From: Pseudomonas sp. B28(2017)
GTDB lineage: Bacteria > Pseudomonadota > Gammaproteobacteria > Pseudomonadales > Pseudomonadaceae
Direction of reading: 5' to 3'
Length of the DNA: 64,000 nucleotides
NCBI RefSeq assembly: GCF_002113025.1
Contig: NZ_NEJH01000003.1
Span: forward strand, 248,001-312,000
Under the pieces are notes generated by a model. That model was not told the origin of the DNA. It saw nothing but the letters and a program-made list of their open reading frames with translations, and did no database searches. Positions 45,627 through 56,206 of this stretch are shown here, in pieces (the stretch's first letter is position 1; the number at the start of each line of letters is the position of its first letter). Both the position numbers and the translations under genes were made by a program.

Positions 45627-47120
45627 CTAGAGTGTTGTCGGCCGATATTGCAGCGCTTCGGCCAAATGTTCGCGTCTGATCCCGTCGGCTTGTTCAAGGT
45701 CCGCCAGCGTGCGCGCGACCTTGAGCAGTCGATGGGCTGCTCGCAACGACAGAGTTAAACGCTCGCAGGCGGATTCCAGCCAGTTTTCATCGGCTGTGGA
45801 TAACTTACAGTGCCGGCGTAGGCCTGGCAGGTCGAGGAAGGCATTCGCGCAACCTTGGCGTTTGTGTTGCCGTTCTCTTGCATCGGCAACCAGCTCGGCG
45901 GCGGTGGCTGTATCGTCGCCGGGTTTTAACGCAGGATTCAGCGCCGTGGCTTCGCGTGCAACCGTCAGGTGCAGATCGATGCGGTCCAGCAGCGGCCCCG
46001 ACAGTTTGTTGCGATAGCGCTGCACCATGTCCGGCGTACAGGAACAGCGTCCACTCGGCTCGCCAAGATATCCACAGGGACACGGATTCATTGCCGCCAC
46101 CAATTGAAATCGCGCTGGAAATCGGACCCGATCCTTGGCCCGTGATATCACGATATGTCCGGACTCCAGCGGCTCCCGTAGCACCTCCAATACCTTGCGA
46201 TCAAACTCCGGTAGTTCGTCCAGAAACAACACCCCGTGGTGGGCGAGGGTGATTTCGCCGGGTTGCGGTTTCGAGCCGCCTCCCACCAGCGCGGGCCCGG
46301 ACGCCGAGTGATGCGGTTGGCGAAACGGCCGCTGCGGCCAATGGCTCAATGGCAAACAACTGACGACCGACTGAATCGCCGCCACTTCCAGCGCTTCACT
46401 TTCGGCCAACGGCGGCAGCAATCCCGGCAGGCGGCTCGCCAACAGCGTTTTCCCCGTTCCCGGCGGCCCGCTGAACAACAGGTTGTGAGCACCAGCGGCA
46501 GCGATCAGCAATGCTCGCTTGGCTGCGGTTTGTCCCTGCACCTCATTCAAGTCGGGATAAGGTTTGCTGGCGTAGAGCAAGCCGTTGGAGACATAAGGCT
46601 CAATCGGTGTATGCCCATTGAAATGCGCGACGGCCTCAAGCAGATGATCCACGGCAATCACTTTCAATCCCGAGGCGAGGCACGCCTCTTCAGCGTTAGC
46701 TCGCGGCACCATCAACCAGCGCCCGGCCTTGCGCGCTGCCAGCGCTGCCGGCAAGACCCCACGAACCGCCCGCACGGCACCTGATAGCGCCAACTCCCCA
46801 AGGCATTCCGCATCATCGAGCGTCAATGTCGGCACCTGCACGCTGGCCGAGAGAATCCCCAGGGCAATCGCCAGATCGAACCGCCCTCCATCCTTGGGTA
46901 AATCCGCCGGCGCCAGATTCAACGTGATACGCCGCGCCGGAAATTGCAGCCCCGAATTGATGATCGCACTGCGCACCCGATCCTTGCTTTCCTTCACCGC
47001 CGCCTCGGGCAGGCCGACCATGGTCAGCGACGGCAAACCATTGGCCAGGTGGACTTCAACGGTGACAGCGGGTGCATCCACGCCAATCTGGGCGCGGCTG
47101 TGGACGATGGAGAGGGACAT
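45627..47120 (-). CDS. comM: YifB/ComM family AAA+ ATPase (Mg-chelatase-like)
   Basis: The product has 497 residues. An N-terminal Lon-protease-like fold (SIVHSRAQIGVDAPAVTVEV) is followed by the AAA+ core, with Walker A GPPGTGKTLLASRLPG and Walker B GVLFLDELPEF. A zinc-finger-like segment CPCGYLGEPSGRCSCT is also present. ComM in Vibrio is a hexameric helicase that aids branch migration during natural transformation, and homologues are common in non-competent species too. The ATG at 47120 is preceded by AAGGAACGACC. In P. aeruginosa the homologue also precedes glnK. Confidence 0.95.
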   Translation of the reverse strand: MSLSIVHSRAQIGVDAPAVTVEVHLANGLPSLTMVGLPEAAVKESKDRVRSAIINSGLQFPARRITLNLAPADLPKDGGRFDLAIALGILSASVQVPTLTLDDAECLGELALSGAVRAVRGVLPAALAARKAGRWLMVPRANAEEACLASGLKVIAVDHLLEAVAHFNGHTPIEPYVSNGLLYASKPYPDLNEVQGQTAAKRALLIAAAGAHNLLFSGPPGTGKTLLASRLPGLLPPLAESEALEVAAIQSVVSCLPLSHWPQRPFRQPHHSASGPALVGGGSKPQPGEITLAHHGVLFLDELPEFDRKVLEVLREPLESGHIVISRAKDRVRFPARFQLVAAMNPCPCGYLGEPSGRCSCTPDMVQRYRNKLSGPLLDRIDLHLTVAREATALNPALKPGDDTATAAELVADARERQHKRQGCANAFLDLPGLRRHCKLSTADENWLESACERLTLSLRAAHRLLKVARTLADLEQADGIRREHLAEALQYRPTTL

Positions 47121-47259
47121 GGTCGTTCCTTGAGCTAAACGGGGGCCGCTTCCTGCGGGTTTTTGAAGGGTAGTCGGGGGAGGAGAGTCTGGTGGGGTGG
47201 TTGAGGGGGCAAACTTTCACTGGATGTTGCGGGGGCCGAGTGACCCACGCAAATGCCAC

Positions 47260-47361
47260 CTGTAGGAACAGGCTCGCTCGTGAAAAACCCAAATGCGCCG
47301 CTGGTCATCCGGCTTTACGCGTTATCGTTCACGACCTTCGCGAGCAGGCTCGCTCACAGTG
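47260..47361. repeat. REP pair (BIME), partly decayed, with shared spacer type B
   Basis: A degraded copy (TGTAGGAACAGGCTCGCTCG) faces TTCGCGAGCAGGCTCGCTCA. The spacer GGCTTTACGCGTTATCGTTC is the reverse complement of the type B spacer at 60394. Confidence 0.75.
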
Positions 47362-47391
47362 GATTGGGCTCCACAGTGAGGATTTGCGGTG

Positions 47392-47652
47392 TTATTCGGT
47401 CGGTGGATTGAGCTTCGCTTCCAGTTCCGCCACTTTCGCTTCGAGGCTTTCGAGGCGGGCGCGGGTGCGCGCCAGTACGACCATCTGGCTATCGAACTCT
47501 TCCCGACTCACCAGATCCAGTTTGCTGAAGGCACTTTGCAGCAACATCTTGAACTGGCTTTCGATTTCGGCTTTCGGCAGTGGGGTGTCGCCGCTGAAGA
47601 GACGGGAGGCTGTACCGGTCAGGGCGTCGAGGAAGTCTTTGGGCGCGAGCAT
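47392..47652 (-). CDS. ubiK: UbiK, ubiquinone biosynthesis accessory factor (BMFP/DUF526)
   Basis: The product has 86 residues: an N-terminal amphipathic helix (MLAPKDFLDALTGTASRLFS) and a C-terminal coiled coil (about 50-83, ARTRARLESLEAKVAELEAK). This is the BMFP family; UbiK in E. coli binds UbiJ and supports aerobic ubiquinone synthesis at the membrane. Length is as expected. It is upstream of and divergent from glnK. Confidence 0.93.
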   Translation of the reverse strand: MLAPKDFLDALTGTASRLFSGDTPLPKAEIESQFKMLLQSAFSKLDLVSREEFDSQMVVLARTRARLESLEAKVAELEAKLNPPTE

Positions 47653-47723
47653 GAGGAATGTCCTGGTAACAATGGCAGGCAGTGTATCACGCAGTGTCTA
47701 TAGTCAAATCCGCGGGCAAGGGA

Positions 47724-47773
47724 TGCACGCTTTTCGCGCATGCGGATAGATGGCGTCGCACCGTTGTTGTGCG
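47724..47773 (+). promoter_or_regulatory. Two NtrC binding sites upstream of glnK-amtB
   Basis: Site 1 is TGCACGCTTTTCGCGCA (47724-47740) and site 2 is GCACCGTTGTTGTGC (47758-47772). Both match the NtrC pattern GCAC-N7-GTGC; site 1 has GCGC in the second half. Centres are 33 bases apart, about three helical turns. Relative to the predicted start they fall near -142 and -109, the same spacing as the E. coli glnA enhancer. Confidence 0.75.
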
Positions 47774-47835
47774 TAACACGTCGGGTGTTGTCGCGAAGTC
47801 GCTGCCATCAGCGGGCAAAGGCTTGAAAACAGTGA

Positions 47836-48411
<576 letters not shown>

Positions 48412-48446
48412 GCCGCCACAAACCCAACGCCCCAGGAGAAAACAAT

Positions 48447-49784
48447 ATGACTCTGCGTAAATTCGCAGGGCTAGGAGCCCTGTTGTCCATCGTAATGCCC
48501 AGCCTTGCTTTGGCGGCAGACGAAGTGGCGGCCCCGGTCCTCAACTCCGGCGACACCGCCTGGATGATGACCTCTACAGCCCTGGTGCTGTTCATGACCA
48601 TTCCCGGCCTTGCGCTGTTCTACGGCGGCATGGTTCGGTCGAAAAACATTCTTTCCGTGATGATGCAGTGCTTCGCCATTACCGGTCTGATCAGTGTCCT
48701 GTGGGTCATTTATGGCTACAGCATTGCGTTCGACACGACGGGCATGGAGCAGGGCGTCGTCAACTTCAACTCGTTCATCGGCGGCATGGGCAAGGCATTC
48801 CTCGCCGGCATCACGCCAGCCAGCCTGACCGGGCCTGCGGCGCTGTTCCCTGAGGCGGTGTTCGTCACCTTCCAGATGACTTTCGCGATCATCACCCCGG
48901 CGTTGATCGTCGGCGCCTTCGCCGAACGGATGAAGTTCTCCGCGATGCTGGTGTTCATGGGCGTGTGGTTCACCCTGGTGTATGCGCCGATCGCGCACAT
49001 GGTCTGGTCCGGTAACGGCGGCCTGTTGTGGGACTGGGGCGTTCTGGACTTCGCCGGCGGCACCGTGGTGCACATCAACGCCGGTGTGGCCGGTCTGGTT
49101 GCCTGCCTGGTGCTGGGTAAGCGCAAAGGCTTCCCGACCACGCCGATGGCGCCGCACAACCTCGGTTACACCCTGATGGGCGCGGCCATGCTGTGGGTCG
49201 GCTGGTTCGGTTTCAACGCCGGTTCCGCCGCTGCGGCCAACGGTACCGCCGGTATGGCGATGCTGGTGACGCAAATCGCTACCGCCGCTGCTGCACTGGG
49301 CTGGATGTTTGCCGAGTGGATCACCCACGGCAAACCTAGCGCGCTGGGTATCGCTTCGGGCGTGGTTGCCGGTCTGGTGGCAATCACCCCGGCTGCCGGC
49401 ACCGTTGGCCCGATGGGCGCGCTGGTAATAGGTCTGGCGGCAGGCGTGGTGTGCTTCTTCTGCGCAACTACCCTGAAGCGCAAGCTCGGCTATGACGACT
49501 CCCTGGACGCCTTCGGCGTGCACGGTATCGGCGGTATCCTCGGCGCAATCCTGACCGGTGTGTTCGCCGCACCGTCCCTGGGTGGCTTCGGCACCGTGAC
49601 CGACATCGCCGCTCAAGTGTGGATTCAATGCAAAGGCGTTGGCTTCACGGTGATCTACACCGCGATCGCCACATTCATCATCCTCAAGGTGCTGGATGCG
49701 GTCATGGGCCTGCGCATCAACGAAGAAGAAGAAGCGGTCGGCATCGATCTGGCGCTTCACAACGAACGCGGCTACAACTTGTAA
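48447..49784 (+). CDS. amtB: Ammonium transporter AmtB
   Basis: The product has 445 residues. A signal peptide (about 1-23, ending LALAA) precedes eleven membrane helices. The first is LVLFMTIPGLALFYGGMVRS, the conserved Amt signature, and the pore His motif is seen in DFAGGTVVHINAGVAGLVAC and in GVHGIGGILGAILTGVFA. AmtB imports ammonium under nitrogen limitation and is gated by GlnK, its operon partner. AGGAG precedes the ATG. A strong terminator follows. Confidence 0.97.
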   Translation: MTLRKFAGLGALLSIVMPSLALAADEVAAPVLNSGDTAWMMTSTALVLFMTIPGLALFYGGMVRSKNILSVMMQCFAITGLISVLWVIYGYSIAFDTTGMEQGVVNFNSFIGGMGKAFLAGITPASLTGPAALFPEAVFVTFQMTFAIITPALIVGAFAERMKFSAMLVFMGVWFTLVYAPIAHMVWSGNGGLLWDWGVLDFAGGTVVHINAGVAGLVACLVLGKRKGFPTTPMAPHNLGYTLMGAAMLWVGWFGFNAGSAAAANGTAGMAMLVTQIATAAAALGWMFAEWITHGKPSALGIASGVVAGLVAITPAAGTVGPMGALVIGLAAGVVCFFCATTLKRKLGYDDSLDAFGVHGIGGILGAILTGVFAAPSLGGFGTVTDIAAQVWIQCKGVGFTVIYTAIATFIILKVLDAVMGLRINEEEEAVGIDLALHNERGYNL

Positions 49785-49800
49785 GTACGCGTGTAAAAAA

Positions 49801-49827
49801 CTTGCCCGGCTTGCCGGGCATTTTTTT
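49801..49827 (+). terminator. Intrinsic terminator of glnK-amtB
   Basis: GCCCGGC-TT-GCCGGGC is followed by TTTTTTT, 16 bases after the amtB stop. Confidence 0.93.
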
Positions 49828-49997
49828 GTCTGAAATTTGTCATTGAAGAGCGCGCTGAAAGGTTTTTCCCTACAGGTTTTGCGATGTTTGCGTCGGGTGT
49901 TTTTGTGCAGTCGAAGGCTTACAGGAATGAAGGAATATTAGGGTCTTTGTTTTTTCCCAGAGCGCGCTAGAATGCGCCCGAACGTGCGGAGAACTGT

Positions 49998-50423
49998 ATG
50001 TGGCAACAGACTCTGATTGCCTTGCGGGCGAGGCCCCGGGGCTTTCATCTGGTAACGGACGAGTTACTCGCCGGCCTGCCTGAACTCAAGGCGTGTCGGG
50101 TCGGTCTGTTGCATTTGTGGCTGCAGCATACCTCGGCGTCGTTGACCATCAACGAGAACGCCGATCCGGCGGTACGTCGCAACTTCGAACGGTTTTTCAA
50201 TCGTCTGATCCCACAAGGAACAGGCGGCTATGAGCATAACGACGAAGGCCTGGACGACCTCCCGGCGCACTTCAAGGCCAGCGTGCTTGGCTGTCAGCTC
50301 AGTTTGCCGATTTCGGCAGGCCGGCTGGCGTTGGGGACCTGGCAAGGCATTTACCTGGGCGAGCACCGTGATCATGGCGGTGCCCGCAAAGTCCTCGCCA
50401 CCTTGCACGGTGAAGAGGCATAA
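49998..50423 (+). CDS. YjbQ family protein (UPF0047)
   Basis: The product has 141 residues. The family motifs are CRVGLLHLWLQHTSASLTIN and the conserved NDEGLDDLPAHFK, followed by WQGIYLGEHRD. YjbQ proteins have weak thiamine-phosphate-synthase-like activity in vitro; their physiological role is unclear. A TAGAAT hexamer at 49968-49973 with a T-rich stretch upstream may be the promoter; spacing of 25 bases to the ATG is short. A homologue lies between amtB and sutA in P. aeruginosa. Confidence 0.92.
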   Translation: MWQQTLIALRARPRGFHLVTDELLAGLPELKACRVGLLHLWLQHTSASLTINENADPAVRRNFERFFNRLIPQGTGGYEHNDEGLDDLPAHFKASVLGCQLSLPISAGRLALGTWQGIYLGEHRDHGGARKVLATLHGEEA

Positions 50424-50464
50424 CCGCTGGTCAGCAGCGGCTGTTGATTTTTTTCCGGCAGTCT

Positions 50465-50492
50465 TCGACAGAGGGCAAAGCTGGGCTATAAC
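50465..50492 (+). promoter_or_regulatory. Sigma-70-type promoter of sutA
   Basis: TCGACA (50465-50470) and TATAAC (50487-50492) are 16 bases apart; the start would be near 50499, 26 bases before the ATG. Confidence 0.6.
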
Positions 50493-50524
50493 TAATCTGC
50501 TTTTCGCAAGTCATGAGGTAGAAC

Positions 50525-50848
50525 ATGAGCGACGATGATCTGGAAAACGACGACCTCGAAGTAGGCGACGACGACGAAACCGAAGAAGGTCTGGAAGCAG
50601 CGGCAGAAGACGTCGCTGAAGACGACGGTGGTGATGCGCCGGTTCCGACCGCCAAAGGCAAGGCCAAGGCAGCGGTATCGGTCGATGAGCTGCCGAGTGT
50701 CGAAGCCAAGAACAAGGAACGCGACGCCCTGGCCAAGGCCATGGAAGAGTTCCTGGCTCGTGGTGGCAAGGTGCAGGAAGTGGAGGCCAATGTGGTCGCA
50801 GATCCTCCCAAGAAGCCTGACAACAAGTACGGCAGCCGGCCTATCTGA
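50525..50848 (+). CDS. sutA: SutA, RNA polymerase-binding protein for slow growth
   Basis: The product has 107 residues. The N-terminal 45 are extremely acidic (DDDLENDDLEVGDDDETEE), the middle is helical (KERDALAKAMEEFLARGGK) and the tail is short and basic (KPDNKYGSRPI). This is the SutA layout: in P. aeruginosa SutA binds the beta subunit and raises expression of ribosomal and maintenance genes during slow growth. The position after the yjbQ gene also matches. AGGTAGAAC precedes the ATG. Confidence 0.93.
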   Translation: MSDDDLENDDLEVGDDDETEEGLEAAAEDVAEDDGGDAPVPTAKGKAKAAVSVDELPSVEAKNKERDALAKAMEEFLARGGKVQEVEANVVADPPKKPDNKYGSRPI

Positions 50849-50867
50849 GCCTGCTACCTGCTTGCTG

Positions 50868-50896
50868 AAAAAGCCCGCCGTCGCTGCGGGCTTTTT
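50868..50896 (+). terminator. Intrinsic terminator of sutA
   Basis: AAAAAGCCCGC and GCGGGCTTTTT form a hairpin with flanking A and T runs 20 bases after the stop. Confidence 0.92.
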
Positions 50897-50948
50897 CATG
50901 CCTGAAACAAAACTTGGAAGTCAGTGGTGATCCCACAGGTTTTTTGGG

Positions 50949-51656
50949 TCAAGCCGAGACCGCATTCCACCGCGCCAACAACGCCGGTAACTCGGTCAGG
51001 CTGCGAATCTCGGCATCTGGCAAATGTTCAGCCTCCCAGGCCTTGCCCGCCGGGTTGAACCAGATTGCACGCAATCCTGCCTGCTGCGCTCCGGCAATGT
51101 CATCGCCCGGATGATCGCCGATATGCACCGCGGTTTCGGCGGTTGCGCCGCCGCGTTGCAACGCCTCATGAAACAATCGCGCATCAGGTTTGGCGATGCC
51201 GATGTCTTCGGCGCACAACGCAAACTTGAAGTAGTCCGCCAGCCCCAGCCGACGCACATCGGCATTGCCGTTGGTGACCACGCCGAGGGCGTAATGGTTG
51301 GCGAGGATTTCCAGAGTCGGTTCAACCTCCGGAAACACATCGATCTGATGGCGAGCGTGCAGAAATACTTCAAAACTCTTGTCCGCCAGATCAGACGCCT
51401 CGTCATGCCCATAACCGGACTCTTCCAGCGCATGGAACAGCACACGCCGACGCAGTGCGCTGATGCGGTGCTTGAGGTTGGGCTCGTTGCTCAATACTCG
51501 CTCACGAATAGCCCACAGATGCTCCACCGGCACTGCCCCCAGGTTGGGCGCGTGCTCGGTCAGCCATTCACGCAAAACGGCTTCAGCGCTGACGATAACC
51601 GGGGCGGTGTCCCACAGGGTGTCGTCGAGGTCGAAGGTGATCAACTGAATACTCAT
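50949..51656 (-). CDS. HAD-superfamily hydrolase (subfamily IA)
   Basis: The product is 235 residues from the ATG at 51656, which overlaps the xerC stop (ATGA); the longer frame upstream lies inside xerC. Motif I is [14 protein letters not shown], motif II the Thr of GVVTNGN, and motif [21 protein letters not shown]. It is a soluble phosphatase-like enzyme of unknown substrate, similar to the P. aeruginosa gene after xerC (sss). It is the last gene of the lptM-lysA-dapF-DUF484-xerC operon. Confidence 0.92.
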   Translation of the reverse strand: MSIQLITFDLDDTLWDTAPVIVSAEAVLREWLTEHAPNLGAVPVEHLWAIRERVLSNEPNLKHRISALRRRVLFHALEESGYGHDEASDLADKSFEVFLHARHQIDVFPEVEPTLEILANHYALGVVTNGNADVRRLGLADYFKFALCAEDIGIAKPDARLFHEALQRGGATAETAVHIGDHPGDDIAGAQQAGLRAIWFNPAGKAWEAEHLPDAEIRSLTELPALLARWNAVSA

Positions 51657-52552
51657 GAATCGTCGCCTTTCATGCGTTTGGCCCGTGGGTGGGCGCTGTC
51701 GTAGACCGCTGCAAGATGCTGGAAGTCCAGGTGGGTGTAGATCTGCGTGGTCTTGATGTCCGAGTGGCCGAGCAGTTCCTGCACAGCGCGCAGGTCCTGA
51801 GAGGACTCCAGCAAGTGGCTGGCGAAGGAGTGCCGCAGCATGTGCGGGTGCAGGTTCTGCCCCAGTTCGCGCTCGCCGGCCGCCTTGACCCGCACCTGGA
51901 TCGTCCGAGGGCCGAGGCGCCGGCCTTGCTGGCTGACAAACACCGCATCGTCCGCCGGGTTGGCCATGGCTCGCAGGGGCAGCCACTGTTCCAGCGCCTC
52001 GCGGGCCTTTGTCCCTACCGGCAGCAGGCGGGTCTTGCTGCCTTTGCCGAGCACCTGGACCATGCCGTCTGCCAGGTCGAGCTGATCGAGATTGAGCCCC
52101 GTAAGCTCCGAAAGCCGCAGCCCGGAGGAGTAGAACAACTCCAGAATCGCCTGGTCCCGACGTGCCAGAAAGTCATCTTCAACCCCGCCTTCAAGCAGTT
52201 GCAGGGCGCGGTCGGTGTCCAGGGTTTTCGGCAGGCGGCGTTCGCCTTTGGGCGGTGCCAGGCCGTTGGCCGGATCGTGGTCGCACAGGCCTTCGCGGTT
52301 CAGGTAGTGATAAAGCCCGCGAACGGCCGACAGCAATCGTGCCAGGCTGCGGGATGATTGACCTTGGGCGTGCAGGCGGGCAATCAGGCTGCGCAGGCGC
52401 TGGATGTCCAGTGCCGCCCAGCTGCCGATGTTCTGTTTGACGCACCAGCCCAGCACTTTATCGAGGTCGCGGCGATAGGCCGACAGCGTGTGCGGCGACA
52501 CCTGCCGCTCACTGCGCAGGTGTTCGCAGTAAGCGTCCAGTTGCCGTTCCAT
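51653..52552 (-). CDS. xerC: Tyrosine recombinase XerC
   Basis: The product has 299 residues. The N-terminal SAM-like domain ([17 protein letters not shown]) is followed by the catalytic domain. Catalytic residues are visible: Arg in [12 protein letters not shown], the His-x-x-Arg of [13 protein letters not shown], and the His and Tyr of [15 protein letters not shown]. With XerD it resolves chromosome dimers at dif. It is also called sss in pseudomonads, where mutants colonise roots poorly. It overlaps the HAD gene and is two bases from the DUF484 gene. Confidence 0.97.
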   Translation of the reverse strand: MERQLDAYCEHLRSERQVSPHTLSAYRRDLDKVLGWCVKQNIGSWAALDIQRLRSLIARLHAQGQSSRSLARLLSAVRGLYHYLNREGLCDHDPANGLAPPKGERRLPKTLDTDRALQLLEGGVEDDFLARRDQAILELFYSSGLRLSELTGLNLDQLDLADGMVQVLGKGSKTRLLPVGTKAREALEQWLPLRAMANPADDAVFVSQQGRRLGPRTIQVRVKAAGERELGQNLHPHMLRHSFASHLLESSQDLRAVQELLGHSDIKTTQIYTHLDFQHLAAVYDSAHPRAKRMKGDDS

Positions 52553-52554
52553 GT

Positions 52555-53280
52555 TCAGCGTACCGAGCGCAGGGAGTTGTTGACCCGTGGCAGTACGCGA
52601 CCCATGACTTCAGCGATGTAGCTCAGGAACAAGGTGCCTACCGAGCTTTTGTAGTGCTGCGGATCGCGGCTGGCGATGGCCAGGATGCCGTGGATGCCCT
52701 GGTGGCTGATGGCAACGACCGCGGTGGAACCGATCTGCTTGCGCTGTTCTTCGCCGAACAGGAAGTCCAGTTCATGTTCGCGCAGGCTGCCACTGACGCT
52801 TTTTTCTTCCGAGAGCAAGCCGCCGATGGCCACCTGTGCTTCGGCGTGAGTGGCCCAGCGGCCGACCGGCATGGCGTTGTCACCAAGCAGGATGAGGCTG
52901 ACGAAGGGTACCTGGAATTCCTGGCGCAGGCTGTCTTCGACGCACATCACCACGTCTTCCAGGCTGGCGGCATCCATCAGCGCCAGGATCAGGCGACGGG
53001 TCTTGTCGAAGAGACGATCGTTGTCGCGGGCCACGTCCATCAGGTGCGACAGGCGATGACGCAACTCGATGTTGCGGTCGCGCAGGATGGTCATCTGACG
53101 CTCCACCAACGACACGGTATCGCCGCGCCGATGGGGGATGCGCAGGGACGGGAGCAGTTCTTCGTGCTCGACGAAGAAGTCCGGATGAGCCTCCAGGTAC
53201 GCGGCTACAGCCGCCGCCTCCAGGCTTTCGGACGGTGATTCGTCAGCTTGTCGTGCGGGTACCTGGGGCTTGTCGGTCAT
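52555..53280 (-). CDS. DUF484 family protein
   Basis: The product has 241 residues: an N-terminal helical segment (about 20-100, [20 protein letters not shown], then the coiled-coil part [20 protein letters not shown]) and a C-terminal GAF-like domain (about 105-225). DUF484 genes lie between dapF and xerC in many gammaproteobacteria, as here. Function is unknown. Confidence 0.93.
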   Translation of the reverse strand: MTDKPQVPARQADESPSESLEAAAVAAYLEAHPDFFVEHEELLPSLRIPHRRGDTVSLVERQMTILRDRNIELRHRLSHLMDVARDNDRLFDKTRRLILALMDAASLEDVVMCVEDSLRQEFQVPFVSLILLGDNAMPVGRWATHAEAQVAIGGLLSEEKSVSGSLREHELDFLFGEEQRKQIGSTAVVAISHQGIHGILAIASRDPQHYKSSVGTLFLSYIAEVMGRVLPRVNNSLRSVR

Positions 53281-53293
53281 GGGTTTCGCTCAC

Positions 53294-54124
53294 TCAAAGA
53301 CGCACTTGTCCTTCATATACGCGTACTGCCGGGCCGGTCATCATCACCGGTTGGCCAGGGCCTGCCCATTCGATGGACAAGCGCCCGCCAGGCAGGTCGA
53401 TCAATAGCGGCGAATCCATCCACCCCTGGCTGATCGCGGCCACTGCAGCGGCACAGGCGCCGGTGCCGCAGGCCTGGGTTTCCCCGGCTCCGCGCTCCCA
53501 GACGCGCAACTGCGCGCGGCTCCGGTCGATGACCTGGAGAAAGCCGACATTGACCCGTGCCGGGAAGCGCGGGTGATGTTCGATTTTCGGGCCCAGCTCA
53601 TGCACCGGCGCGTTGTTGATGTCGCTAACCCGTACCACCGCATGGGGATTGCCCATGGACACGGCAGCCAGATCGACCGGGGTGCCGTCGACGTCGACCT
53701 GATAACTCTTGGCCTGCTCCGGCGCCTGGAACGGAATATCCGCTGGCACCAGGCGCGGGGCGCCCATGTTGACGCTGATCTGGCCGTCGTTACGCACGTC
53801 GAGCTCAATGATGCCGCTTTTGGTTTCGACGCGAATCACACGCTTCGCGGTCAGGCGCTTGTCGAGCACGAAACGGGCGAAGCAGCGCGCACCGTTGCCG
53901 CACTGCTCCACTTCGGAACCGTCGGAGTTGAAGATCCGATAGCGGAAGTCCACGTCCGGGTTGCTCGGTGCCTCGACGATCAGCAATTGGTCGAAACCGA
54001 TGCCGGTGTGCCGGTCGCCCCATTGCTTGGCATGCTTGGGCAGAATGTGCGCGTGCTGGCTGACCAGGTCGAGGACCATGAAGTCGTTGCCCAAGCCGTG
54101 CATCTTGGTAAAACGCAGCAGCAT
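53294..54124 (-). CDS. dapF: Diaminopimelate epimerase
   Basis: The product has 276 residues from the ATG at 54124 ([20 protein letters not shown]). The catalytic cysteine pair is in [14 protein letters not shown] and [17 protein letters not shown]. It turns LL- into meso-diaminopimelate for lysine and peptidoglycan. It lies four bases after the stop of lysA, the enzyme that consumes its product. Confidence 0.97.
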   Translation of the reverse strand: MLLRFTKMHGLGNDFMVLDLVSQHAHILPKHAKQWGDRHTGIGFDQLLIVEAPSNPDVDFRYRIFNSDGSEVEQCGNGARCFARFVLDKRLTAKRVIRVETKSGIIELDVRNDGQISVNMGAPRLVPADIPFQAPEQAKSYQVDVDGTPVDLAAVSMGNPHAVVRVSDINNAPVHELGPKIEHHPRFPARVNVGFLQVIDRSRAQLRVWERGAGETQACGTGACAAAVAAISQGWMDSPLLIDLPGGRLSIEWAGPGQPVMMTGPAVRVYEGQVRL

Positions 54125-54128
54125 GGTT

Positions 54129-55376
54129 TTACTCCGGCAGCAGGCTTTCGCCAGCAAACAACTCGGCTACCGTCTCACGGCGACGCACTTCGAATGCCTG
54201 ATCACCGTCCACCAACACTTCAGCGGTACGACCGCGGGTGTTGTAGTTGGAACTCATGACAAACCCGTAGGCACCGGCCGAATGCACGGCCAACAGGTCG
54301 CCTTCTTCCAGGGCCAGCTGACGATCCTTGGCCAGGAAGTCGCCGGTCTCGCAGATCGGGCCGACGATGTCGTAGGCGCGGGCAGCGGTAGTGCGTGGGC
54401 GCACGGCGGTGACGTCCATCCAGGCTTGATACAGCGCTGGGCGGATCAAGTCGTTCATGGCAGCGTCGACGATGGCGAAGTCTTTGTGCTCGGTGTGCTT
54501 GAGATACTCGACCTGAGTCAACAGCACGCCGGCGTTGGCCACGATGAAGCGGCCCGGCTCGAACACCAGCGCCAGGTCACGACCATCGAGACGCTCGCGC
54601 ACGGCCTTGATGTAGTCGGCGGCCAGTGGCGGCTCTTCGTCGCGATAACGCACACCCAGGCCGCCACCGAGATCGATGTGGCGCAGGTAGATGCCGCAAT
54701 CGCCGAGGCGGTCGACCAGGCCCAGCAGGCGGTCGAGGGCATCGATGAACGGCGGCAAGGTGGTCAGTTGCGAGCCGATGTGGCAATCGACGCCGACCAC
54801 TTCCAGGTTCGGCAACTGCGCGGCACGCACGTACACGTCTTCGGCGTCGGCGATGGCGATGCCGAACTTGTTCTCTTTGAGACCGGTGGAAATGTACGGG
54901 TGGGTGCCGGCATCGACGTCCGGGTTGACGCGCAGCGAAATTGGCGCGCGAACGCCCAGTTCGGCGGCGACCACCTGCAGGCGTTCCAGCTCGTCGGTGG
55001 ATTCGACGTTGAAGCAGTGCACGCCGACTTCCAGGGCGCGACGCATGTCGTCACGGGTCTTGCCGACGCCGGAGAACACGATCTTGTCGGCGCTGCCGCC
55101 AGCGGCCAGCACGCGTTCCAGCTCGCCACGGGAGACGATGTCGAAACCGGCGCCCAGACGCGCCAGGACATTCAGGACGCCCAGGTTGGAGTTGGCCTTG
55201 ACCGCGTAGCACACCAGGTGCGGCGTGCCGACCAGCGCATCGGCGTAAGCCAGGTATTGGGCTTCGATGTGCGCACGGGAGTAAACGTAAGTGGGCGTCC
55301 CAAAGCGCTCGGCGATGGCAGACAGGGCAACACCTTCCGCGAACAGTTCACCGTCACGGTAGTTAAAAGCGTCCAT
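54129..55376 (-). CDS. lysA: Diaminopimelate decarboxylase
   Basis: The product has 415 residues. The PLP lysine is in [13 protein letters not shown], with the substrate-binding HIGSQ motif and the catalytic Cys in GPICETGDF. It decarboxylates meso-diaminopimelate to L-lysine. The start ATG at 55376 follows AAGGGAACCTC. It lies between lptM and dapF in one operon. Confidence 0.97.
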   Translation of the reverse strand: MDAFNYRDGELFAEGVALSAIAERFGTPTYVYSRAHIEAQYLAYADALVGTPHLVCYAVKANSNLGVLNVLARLGAGFDIVSRGELERVLAAGGSADKIVFSGVGKTRDDMRRALEVGVHCFNVESTDELERLQVVAAELGVRAPISLRVNPDVDAGTHPYISTGLKENKFGIAIADAEDVYVRAAQLPNLEVVGVDCHIGSQLTTLPPFIDALDRLLGLVDRLGDCGIYLRHIDLGGGLGVRYRDEEPPLAADYIKAVRERLDGRDLALVFEPGRFIVANAGVLLTQVEYLKHTEHKDFAIVDAAMNDLIRPALYQAWMDVTAVRPRTTAARAYDIVGPICETGDFLAKDRQLALEEGDLLAVHSAGAYGFVMSSNYNTRGRTAEVLVDGDQAFEVRRRETVAELFAGESLLPE

Positions 55377-55385
55377 GAGGTTCCC

Positions 55386-55562
55386 TTATTGGTAGACGTC
55401 GTGCTTGTGTGCTTTCGAGGCAGGCTGCTGTTGCGACGACTTGGCCTGCTCGGCAGGGTCCTGGTCTTCATCAGGCAGGTAGAGCGGGCCTTTTTGACCG
55501 CAGGCCGACACAAGGCAGGCGACCGCGAGGAGCGCAGCAAGGGAAGAGATCAGGCGCTTCAT
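55386..55562 (-). CDS. lptM: LptM (LppL/YifL) small outer-membrane lipoprotein
   Basis: The product has 58 residues and was read directly from the minus strand. The lipoprotein signal MKRLISSLAALLAVACLVSA ends with Cys21, followed by GQKGPLYLP, the conserved stretch of LptM/LppL. In E. coli LptM binds the LptDE translocon and helps LptD mature. The rest is Gln- and Lys-rich. It begins the lysA-dapF operon, as in other pseudomonads; AAGGAT precedes the ATG. Confidence 0.93.
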   Translation of the reverse strand: MKRLISSLAALLAVACLVSACGQKGPLYLPDEDQDPAEQAKSSQQQPASKAHKHDVYQ

Positions 55563-55684
55563 GGCGAAATCCTTGAAAATGCATTAATTGCGCCGGAGTA
55601 TACCGGCCACCCGGCGGCTTGCCTATGCAACGGACCGCCCGTCCGGCGGGGCTTGGCCCGATGCCGGTCGGTATCATGCAATCC

Positions 55685-55777
55685 CGGTGGGAGCGAGCCT
55701 GCTCGCGAAGGCGTCGTGTCAGGCGACATCAATGTTGAATGTCAGTCCGCATTCGCGAGCAGGCTCGCTCCCACAAT
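55685..55777. repeat. REP pair (BIME) with shared spacer type A
   Basis: Inverted REP copies (GTGGGAGCGAGCCTGCTCGC and partner) flank CATCAATGTTGAATGTCAG, matching the spacers at 6589 and 20361. Confidence 0.9.
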
Positions 55778-55869
55778 GGGTCCCTCGGTCGTTATCCTTT
55801 GCAATCGATAGAGCTCGGTCGTATCTTGCGGCGCTTGAGCCTGATCAGACACTTTTTGAGGTTGCCGTA

Positions 55870-56202
55870 ATGAGTTTGTCCGAAGCGCGTTTCCATGACC
55901 TGGTCGATGCCACCCAGCAAACCCTGGAGGACATCTTTGACGACAGCGATCTGGATATCGATCTGGAGAGCTCGGCCGGTGTGCTGACCGTCAAGTTCGA
56001 AAACGGCACTCAGTTGATCTTCAGTCGCCAGGAGCCACTGCGCCAGCTGTGGCTGGCCGCGGTGTCCGGTGGTTTCCACTTCGACTACGACGAAGAGAGC
56101 GAGCGCTGGATGTGCGACAAGAGCGAAGAGCAGTTGGGTGAAATGCTCGAGCGCATCGTCAAGCAGCAGGCCGGTGTCGAATTCGATTTCGAAGGCTTGT
56201 GA
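55870..56202 (+). CDS. cyaY: CyaY, frataxin-like iron-binding protein
   Basis: The product has 110 residues from the ATG at 55870, the normal frataxin length. The acidic first helix (DATQQTLEDIFDDSDLDIDL) binds iron, and the sheet holds QLWLAAVSGGFHFDYD. CyaY modulates iron-sulfur cluster assembly at IscS. The start is supported by the family alignment, since the longer frame crosses the REP element. It is followed five bases later by the DUF1289 gene. Confidence 0.96.
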   Translation: MSLSEARFHDLVDATQQTLEDIFDDSDLDIDLESSAGVLTVKFENGTQLIFSRQEPLRQLWLAAVSGGFHFDYDEESERWMCDKSEEQLGEMLERIVKQQAGVEFDFEGL

Positions 56203-56206
56203 GATC

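Noticed and set aside
53961..55811. 616-residue open frame opposite dapF and lysA
   Set aside because: Spans two real genes and a REP element; only a result of high GC.
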